Shown here: piece after piece, positions 58,914-64,000 of the stretch | Position numbering within the stretch: position 1 is the first letter of the stretch | Layout: the number at the start of each line of letters is the position of its first letter | Assembly (NCBI GenBank): GCA_023430975.1 | Contig: JAEYYB010000078.1 | Span: 54,640-118,639 of the forward strand | Length of the DNA stretch: 64,000 nucleotides | From: Bacillota bacterium | Lineage (GTDB): Bacteria > Bacillota > Clostridia > Acetivibrionales > DSM-2933 | Direction of reading: 5' to 3' | Notes under the pieces: generated by a model | What the model saw: the letters and a program-made list of their open reading frames with translations, nothing else | What the model was told of the DNA's origin: nothing | Database searches by the model: none | Translations under genes and position numbers: made by a program

Positions 58914-59669
58914 TTGGAAGGCAAAATCAAACTTGTTAAGGATACCACTGACCGCTGGCTGCTTACCTATTCAGACCTCATGAATCTGCTGCTTATATTC
59001 TTCATAATATTATATTCCATGAGCCAGGTAGATGCCGAGAAGTTCAACAAATTGGCTGCATCCTTAAGGGAGGAATTAGGCAGCAGTCAAGTAGGAACCT
59101 ACATAGGCGATACCGGCACTTCAAATTCAATTATTGACTTGAATGAAGGAAGCTCATCTACTGTGATACCTGATAACCTTGAAAAAAGGCAGATGGCAGA
59201 GGTTAAGGAAAGAGTGGAAGAATTAATTATTGAAAAGGGTTTTAAAGATCAGGTAAAAGTTTCAGTTAAGGAACGTGGAGTAGAAATATCCATGCAAGAA
59301 AACCTTCTTTTTAAAAGCGGCAGTGCAGCATATGAACCTTCTGCCAAAGCTACCCTGACTGAAATCGGCAAAATAATCAAATCTCTTTCGGGAAATCAAA
59401 TAAGGGTGGAAGGTCATACAGATAACGATCCTATTAACACCAAATTATTTCCATCAAATTGGGAATTATCCTCTGTACGTGCAACAAACGTAGTTAGGAC
59501 ATTAATAGATATTGCCGGCTTAAACCCACAAAAAATATCAGCGATAGGATATGGAGAGTTTAGACCCAAGGCTCCAAATACTACCGCTGACAATAAAAGA
59601 AAAAATAGACGAGTTGATATAGTGATTGTAAAAAGCTCATTTGATATAGGTGAAGCAGGCATTATGTGA
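58914..59669 (+). CDS. motB: Flagellar motor stator protein MotB
   Basis: 251 residues, TTG start (LEGKIKLVKDTTDRWLLTYSDLMNLLLIFFIILYSMS) behind GAGGTGAT. One helix with the conserved ion-carrying Asp21 (YSDLMN). The C-terminal OmpA-like domain (ENLLFKSGSAAYEPSAKATL, GNQIRVEGHTDNDPI, NWELSSVRATNVVRTLI, ISAIGYGEFRPKAPN) holds peptidoglycan. Ion type not called. It follows motA; one short match to repeat family D lies in the 56-bp gap. Confidence 0.95.
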   Translation: MEGKIKLVKDTTDRWLLTYSDLMNLLLIFFIILYSMSQVDAEKFNKLAASLREELGSSQVGTYIGDTGTSNSIIDLNEGSSSTVIPDNLEKRQMAEVKERVEELIIEKGFKDQVKVSVKERGVEISMQENLLFKSGSAAYEPSAKATLTEIGKIIKSLSGNQIRVEGHTDNDPINTKLFPSNWELSSVRATNVVRTLIDIAGLNPQKISAIGYGEFRPKAPNTTADNKRKNRRVDIVIVKSSFDIGEAGIM

Positions 59670-59673
59670 TGGT

Positions 59674-59702
59674 TAGAAAGTAATTTTTTATTCGTGACTT
59701 AC
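59674..59702. repeat. Remnant of a family A repeat end at the wecB stop
   Basis: GAAAGTAATTTTTTATTCGTGACTTAC resembles the right end of A copies (GGAAGTAATTTTTCATTCATGCCTTA). It contains the last codons and TAA stop of wecB on the opposite strand. Confidence 0.45.
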
Positions 59703-60848
59703 TATAAACTCATCCGGCTTGGAAGCAATATACCCAAACTCGTACAGTAAAGCTCTAGTAATTCTTTCCGAAGCCATACCGTCTCCATAAGGGTTAACTG
59801 CTTTTGCCATTTTATTATATTCATTTATATCTTCTAAAAGTTCAGAAGCTAATTTAATAATAGTAGCTTCATCAGTACCGGCTATCTTAACCGTTCCGGC
59901 TTTAACAGCCTCAGGACGCTCCGTTTCATTTCGGAGTACCAAAACAGGTTTTCCTAAAGACGGAGCCTCTTCCTGCAATCCCCCGGAATCCGTCAGTACC
60001 ATGTAAGATAAATCCATTAGATTATGCATATCGGAAACTCCAATTGGGGATATCAGATGAACATTAGGACGATCGCCCAATATTGTTTTTGCCGTTTCCT
60101 GCACAACAGGATTCAAATGAACCGGATAGACAACTTCTACATCATTATATTTCTGTGAAATAACCCTAAGTGCTTTGCAGATATTAACCAATGGTTCCCC
60201 AAGATTTTCTCTTCTATGTGCTGTAACTGTCAAAACCCGTTTATTGTTAAAGCTAACTTTTCTCAAATCTTCATTTTCAAAAACATAATCCTTTTTAACT
60301 GTAGTTTTTAATGCGTCTATTACAGTATTTCCACTTATGTAAATTTTATCTTCTCCCACACCTTCATTTAGAAGATTTGTTTTATTAACACAGGTAGGAG
60401 AGAAATGATACTCTGCCAGTGCACCTGTTAGTTTTCTGTTTATCTCTTCAGGATAAGGCGAATATTTGTCGAAAGTCCTAAGTCCTGCTTCAACATGCCC
60501 TACGCAAATCTTGTTGTAAAACGCAGCAAGGCTTGCTACAAATGTAGTTGTTGTATCACCATGCACTAAAACAATATCCGGACTGACTTTTCCAAACACG
60601 TCACATAACCCGTCTAAAGCTCTTATTGTTATATCCTTCAGTGTTTGCCTATCCTGCATTATATTTAAATCATAGTCAGGAGTTATACCGAACATTTCAA
60701 GAACCTGATCAAGCATCTGCCTGTGCTGTGCCGTAACACACACTATTGAATGAATTTCATCATGTTTTTCCAATTCTTTTACTAAAGGTGCCATCTTTAT
60801 TGCTTCGGGCCTTGTTCCAAAAACCGTTACAACCTTTAATTTCTTCAT
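59688..60848 (-). CDS. wecB: UDP-N-acetylglucosamine 2-epimerase (non-hydrolysing)
   Basis: 386 residues. VVTVFGTRPEAIKMAPLVKEL, VHGDTTTTFVASLAAFYNKICVGHVEAGLRT, EEINRKLTGALAEYHFSPT, TAHRRENLGEPL and LTDSGGLQEEAPSLGKPVLVLRNETERPE mark the family. It makes UDP-ManNAc for wall or capsular polymers. RBS AAGGAGC. It follows the TagO/WecA-type gene (34 bp gap), so both likely feed undecaprenyl-linked surface glycan synthesis. Confidence 0.96.
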   Translation of the reverse strand: MKKLKVVTVFGTRPEAIKMAPLVKELEKHDEIHSIVCVTAQHRQMLDQVLEMFGITPDYDLNIMQDRQTLKDITIRALDGLCDVFGKVSPDIVLVHGDTTTTFVASLAAFYNKICVGHVEAGLRTFDKYSPYPEEINRKLTGALAEYHFSPTCVNKTNLLNEGVGEDKIYISGNTVIDALKTTVKKDYVFENEDLRKVSFNNKRVLTVTAHRRENLGEPLVNICKALRVISQKYNDVEVVYPVHLNPVVQETAKTILGDRPNVHLISPIGVSDMHNLMDLSYMVLTDSGGLQEEAPSLGKPVLVLRNETERPEAVKAGTVKIAGTDEATIIKLASELLEDINEYNKMAKAVNPYGDGMASERITRALLYEFGYIASKPDEFIVSHE

Positions 60849-60882
60849 TTCCAGCTCCTTCGAAGATTCAAAAATGTTAATT

Positions 60883-61989
60883 TTAGAGTGTTTTATCTGT
60901 GCTTATTTTGTTTTCTGCCGTATCTATATTTGCACTATCTTCATCAGAGCTGGGGTCCATTTCTGTCATAAACCTGGCCCCGCCTATTATGAAAATTGAT
61001 AACGCTGCTACAAGAATTATAGCACTCAGAACACCTCTGCCTGCCAATACAATAGCACACAATCCCAGTGCTCCGCTGGCAGTATATATTGCAACAACAG
61101 ATTGCCTCTGATTCAGCCCCATATCCATAAGCTTGTGATGAATATGGCCTCTGTCTGCTGCCATGATGGATTTACCTCCAGCCAACCTTCTTACAATTGC
61201 TGTTATAGTATCAAATAATGGCAGTCCCAAAACTAATAGAGGAATTGCAATTGCAATTGCCGTATATGATTTTATAGTCCCTTGTATGGAAATTACGCCT
61301 AGCGTGAATCCGAGAAAATAAGCACCTGTATCCCCCATAAATATCTTAGCCGGATTAAAATTGAAAGGAAGAAAACCTAATGTCGAGCCTGCCAATATAG
61401 CTGTTATTATTGCTACATCCCATCTTGATGTAATTATGGATACAAAGAACAGCGATAGGGATGCAATGGATGAAACCCCCACAGCCAAACCATCCAAACC
61501 ATCAATAAGGTTTATGGCATTTGTTATACCTATAATCCAAAATATAGTCAGTGGGTAAGATATGTATGGACTTAAACTGTATCCATACAAAAGATTTATT
61601 TTCGTTCCTGAAATAACCACAATTACTGCAGCTATTAATTGAAAGAAAAACTTTATCTTTGGTCCCAACTGCTTAATGTCATCTATAATACCAATAACTA
61701 CTATTATCAATATTCCGCCAATCATTCCCACCATCTGAGTGCTTAATTCAAAAGCATCTCCACTGGTAATTGCATCATTTATTATATTAAACAATAATGT
61801 AACAAAAAATCCTGCAATAATTGCCAGCCCTCCCAATCTGGGAATAGGCTTTTTATGAACCCTTCTCGCATCATTTGGTATATCAACTGCCCCAAATTTT
61901 ACCGCAGCTTTTCTTGCAATAGGGGTTGCACACAGAGCCACGATAAATGCCAATATAAAGGATACTATATATTCATATGTCAAACCCAT
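60883..61989 (-). CDS. tagO: Undecaprenyl-phosphate GlcNAc-1-phosphate transferase (TagO/WecA type)
   Basis: 368 residues from ATG 61989 (MGLTYEYIVSFILAFIVALC), six bases after AAGGTG. About 11 helices. KKPIPRLGGLAIIAGF, VVIGIIDDIKQLGPKIKFFFQ (DD motif), TNAINLIDGLDGLAVGVSSIAS, NPAKIFMGDTGAYFLGFTLG and DRGHIHHKLMDMG (His motif) are diagnostic of the MraY/WecA superfamily, on the TagO/WecA side. It starts teichoic acid or other wall glycan synthesis on the lipid carrier. Confidence 0.95.
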   Translation of the reverse strand: MGLTYEYIVSFILAFIVALCATPIARKAAVKFGAVDIPNDARRVHKKPIPRLGGLAIIAGFFVTLLFNIINDAITSGDAFELSTQMVGMIGGILIIVVIGIIDDIKQLGPKIKFFFQLIAAVIVVISGTKINLLYGYSLSPYISYPLTIFWIIGITNAINLIDGLDGLAVGVSSIASLSLFFVSIITSRWDVAIITAILAGSTLGFLPFNFNPAKIFMGDTGAYFLGFTLGVISIQGTIKSYTAIAIAIPLLVLGLPLFDTITAIVRRLAGGKSIMAADRGHIHHKLMDMGLNQRQSVVAIYTASGALGLCAIVLAGRGVLSAIILVAALSIFIIGGARFMTEMDPSSDEDSANIDTAENKISTDKTL

Positions 61990-62017
61990 GAATAACACCT
62001 TCTTTTGTAAAATATAC

Positions 62018-62122
62018 TTAGGAATGTCTCAAATATAACTTCCACTATAAATTTCGCTCCCGTGTTGACTTAACTCGTCAACACCCGCTCAAAATCAGAA
62101 GTAATATTTTAGTCATTCCTTA
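62018..62122. repeat. Palindromic repeat family A, copy A8
   Basis: TTAGGAATGTCTC end, AACTTCC/GAAGTAA arms, centre GTGTTGACTTAACTCGTCAACAC and CCCGCTCAAAAT. The right end TCATTCCTTA includes the reverse of the comEB stop codon (62120-62122). Confidence 0.85.
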
Positions 62123-62557
62123 CACTCTGACTACCCTTATACCGGCTTCCTTTAAAAGTTCCATAGATAAATCATCGGGATATTCCCCTCTGAATACTAT
62201 TTTCTTTATACCTGCATTGATAGCCATTTTTGCACATAAAACACATGGTTGAATTGTCACATACAAAGTACCGCCGCAAACACTAACTCCAGAATTCGCC
62301 GCCTGTACAATCGCATTCTGCTCGGCATGAATAGCCCTGCATAACTCATGCCTCTGCCCTGATGGAATATTAAGCTGTTCCCTCAGGCAACCAATGTCTG
62401 TGCAATGTTTGCAGCCTGTAGGTGCTCCATTATATCCTGTTGCCAGTATCCTTTTATCTTTTACAATTAATGCACCAACCTGTCTTCTCATGCATGTCGA
62501 TCTGCTCTTAATAAGATCGACTATATCCATAAAATACTCATCCCACGACGGCCTCAT
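62120..62557 (-). CDS. comEB: dCMP deaminase (ComEB-like)
   Basis: 145 residues from ATG 62557 (MRPSWDEYFMDIVDLIKSRSTCMRRQVGALIVKDKRILATGYNG), behind GGAGGTC; the frame extends higher but without a ribosome site. Zinc-binding HAEQNAIVQAA and QPCVLCAKMAI, plus the ring CKHCTDIGCLREQ typical of dCMP deaminases. It supplies dUMP for thymidylate. The stop lies at the end of repeat A8. Confidence 0.94.
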   Translation of the reverse strand: MRPSWDEYFMDIVDLIKSRSTCMRRQVGALIVKDKRILATGYNGAPTGCKHCTDIGCLREQLNIPSGQRHELCRAIHAEQNAIVQAANSGVSVCGGTLYVTIQPCVLCAKMAINAGIKKIVFRGEYPDDLSMELLKEAGIRVVRV

Positions 62558-62677
62558 ACCGACCTCCATTAACCACATTAAAATTGCTGATATCAATTTT
62601 AATTTTAATTTATTAAATAATTACCCAAATTTATATTTCTTTTTATTATATCGGAAAAAACAAAATACAATTTCGTG

Positions 62678-63307
62678 TTATTTTGTTCCAAAAATCCTAT
62701 CTCCAGCATCTCCTAATCCTGGTATTATATATCCATGATCATTCAATGACTCGTCTATTGCAGCACAATATATCTCAACATCAGGATGATCCTTATTGAT
62801 CTTTTCAATACCAGGCTTTGAAGCAATTAGACACATTAATTTTATATTATTTACATTTCTCTCCTTTATATAAGCGATTGCCCTGGAAGCAGATCCACCT
62901 GTTGCAATCATAGGATCCATAATTACAATATCTCTCTCCTCAATATCGCAAGGCATTTTGCAGTAATATTCAACCGGCTCCAAAGTCTCAGGATCCCTGT
63001 ATAAACCTATATGCCCTACCTTTGCCATTGGAAGCAATTGGAGCATACCGTCTGCCATTCCCAAGCCGGCTCTTAAAACTGGTACTATGCCCAATTTCTT
63101 GCCTGAAATTACCTTTGTGCGTGCAATTCCGACAGGAGTTTCAATCTCAACTTCCTTTAAAGGCATGTTTCTAGTAACCTCATAGCTCATAAGCATGGAA
63201 ACTTCCTGTACAAGTTCTCTGAATTCCTTTGTGTCAGTATTTATATCTCTTAATAAAGAAATTTTGTGCTGAATTAGCGGATGATCAAGAAGATGAACAT
63301 TTTTCAT
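62678..63307 (-). CDS. upp: Uracil phosphoribosyltransferase
   Basis: 209 residues. HPLIQHKISLLRDINTDTKEFRELVQEVSMLMSYEVTR, PVLRAGLGMADGMLQLLP, VIMDPMIATGGSASRAI (PRPP loop) and the C-terminal DESLNDHGYIIPGLGDAGDRIFGTK are diagnostic. It salvages uracil to UMP. RBS AGGAAAGG. It follows rpiB. Confidence 0.97.
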   Translation of the reverse strand: MKNVHLLDHPLIQHKISLLRDINTDTKEFRELVQEVSMLMSYEVTRNMPLKEVEIETPVGIARTKVISGKKLGIVPVLRAGLGMADGMLQLLPMAKVGHIGLYRDPETLEPVEYYCKMPCDIEERDIVIMDPMIATGGSASRAIAYIKERNVNNIKLMCLIASKPGIEKINKDHPDVEIYCAAIDESLNDHGYIIPGLGDAGDRIFGTK

Positions 63308-63324
63308 TTGTTATAATCCTTTCC

Positions 63325-63376
63325 TAAAAGAAATTTTATATTTTTATATGTTTTTATTTTTATATGTTTTTATTTT
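63325..63376. repeat. Short tandem AT repeat between rpiB and upp
   Basis: TTTTTATATGTTTTTAT occurs twice in a row at about 63337-63370. Low-complexity; no gene. It is probably replication slippage. Confidence 0.5.
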
Positions 63377-63826
63377 TTATTTATTTCTATATTTCTCTTC
63401 AATTTGTGCAATTTTATCCAGTCTCAATTGGTGCCTTCCTCCGATAAATTGGGTACCTAACCAAGTTTCCACTATATCAAGAGCTGATCCTATACCCACT
63501 ACCCTTTCACCAAGCGCAAGAATATTTGCATCGTTATGCTCTCTTGTCATTCTGGCCATATATGTATCAGTGCAAAGAGCAGCTCTGATACCTTTTACTT
63601 TATTGGCCGCAATAGATATACCTATGCCTGTACCGCATATAATTATACCTTTATCGCACTCTCCTTTACTTACAGCCTCAGCAACTGCCTGTCCAAAGTC
63701 AGGGTAATCTACCGACTCAGTACCATAAGTCCCGAAATCCTTTACCTCATAGCCATTTTCTTTAAGGAACTTTATTATTTCGGACTTTAAATTAAAGCCT
63801 CCATGATCACTACCTATACCAATCAA
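63377..63826 (-). CDS. rpiB: Ribose-5-phosphate isomerase B
   Basis: 149 residues. IGIGSDHGGFNLKSEIIKFLKENGYEV at the N-terminus, GIIICGTGIGISIAANKVKGIRAALC with the active-site Cys, and the EHNDANILALGERVVG segment fit RpiB. The start used is TTG 63826, six bases after AGGGTG, the same spacing as atpB and tagO; a GTG three codons upstream (63835) is the other choice. It interconverts ribose- and ribulose-5-phosphate, the latter feeding ribBA as well. Begins the rpiB-upp-comEB row. Confidence 0.93.
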   Translation of the reverse strand: MIGIGSDHGGFNLKSEIIKFLKENGYEVKDFGTYGTESVDYPDFGQAVAEAVSKGECDKGIIICGTGIGISIAANKVKGIRAALCTDTYMARMTREHNDANILALGERVVGIGSALDIVETWLGTQFIGGRHQLRLDKIAQIEEKYRNK

Positions 63827-63835
63827 TTTTTTCAC

Positions 63836-64000
63836 CCTTTTTCATTTTATATTATTGATAACTTTATGTCAAAACATTGTTGTTGCATAAAAAATTTTAA
63901 TAAAAATCAACTGTAATATTTACCTGTAAAAATGTGAAAGCCCCTCTGTTAATATGAAGTGGGTTGACCGAGAAGCAACCACAATAATTAACTAAGGAGC
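63836..64000. other. Leader of a plus-strand gene that begins beyond the window
   Basis: The last bases, CTAAGGAGC, look like a ribosome binding site with its start codon just outside. GTGGGTTG (63959-63966) and CAACCAC (63976-63982) form a small stem before it. No known leader class is recognised. Confidence 0.4.

Noticed and set aside
63836..64000. A known riboswitch or T-box leader at the right edge
   Set aside because: Only a weak stem and a ribosome site are visible; none of the conserved boxes of known leader classes was found in the 165 bases available.

Overview
The window is low-GC DNA with gene content typical of an anaerobic Gram-positive clostridium. Signs of this are SD-rich starts (AGGAGG, often with GTG or TTG initiation), a ribDEAH operon under an FMN riboswitch, the ireB/ruvX/DUF1292 set, a non-cyanobacterial F-type ATP synthase operon with an atpI-like gene, lipoproteins with Firmicutes lipoboxes and cyclic-di-GMP-I riboswitches. 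Gene order (rpiB-upp-comEB-tagO-wecB next to atpIBEFHAGDC; gap-pgk-tpiA-gpmI-eno-secG-rnr) suggests a Ruminococcaceae/cellulolytic clostridial relative. That placement is inference; no rRNA is present to fix it. No tRNA, rRNA, CRISPR array or intact transposase gene was seen.

Layout. 1-3 kb: a cut-off gene with a ribosomal L7/L12 C-terminal-like domain, a tiny membrane protein, a decayed DUF1905/YdeI gene, then two tandem c-di-GMP riboswitches leading into a secreted transglutaminase-like protein. 3-10 kb (mostly minus strand): radC, yerB-like lipoprotein, DUF1292, ruvX, an aldo/keto reductase bounded by inverted repeat elements, ireB, mtaB, and an HPr-like gene on plus. 10-21 kb: DUF523, rnr, secG, eno, a plus-strand peroxiredoxin, then the glycolytic cluster gpmI/tpiA/pgk/gap (transcribed gap to gpmI). 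21-26.6 kb: PilZ protein, small hypothetical, the riboflavin operon ribD-ribE-ribBA-ribH with its FMN riboswitch, and sfsA. 26.8-34 kb: a membrane-anchored PpiC-TPR foldase, a GGDEF-EAL enzyme followed by an orphan solute-binding lipoprotein, and a SpoVB-like flippase. 34-43 kb: a MarR-regulated heterodimeric ABC exporter, one half of which carries a ~340-residue repeated extracellular insertion; a YhhN protein; DUF1934-argS. 43-50.6 kb: ddl-murI, FmdB-type zinc ribbon, DUF296, and an ABC-2 exporter with a DUF3810 protein. 50.6-58 kb: complete ATP synthase operon. 58-64 kb: motAB (with a SigD-like promoter) on plus; wecB, tagO, comEB, upp, rpiB on minus.

How it works together. Most of the window is housekeeping (glycolysis, ATP synthase, flavin synthesis, cell wall precursors, nucleotide salvage). 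A cyclic-di-GMP thread runs through it: riboswitch-controlled secreted enzyme, PilZ receptor, GGDEF-EAL enzyme, motAB. The intergenic DNA holds several families of short palindromic repeats. The clearest (family A, outer ACTTCC/GGAAGT arms and a central GTGTTGAC/GTCAACAC palindrome) has seven full copies plus remnants. One copy lies inside the ATP synthase operon, and at several copies the element end carries the stop codon of the neighbouring gene. These repeats, the split c-di-GMP riboswitch and the enlarged ABC exporter are the most unusual content.
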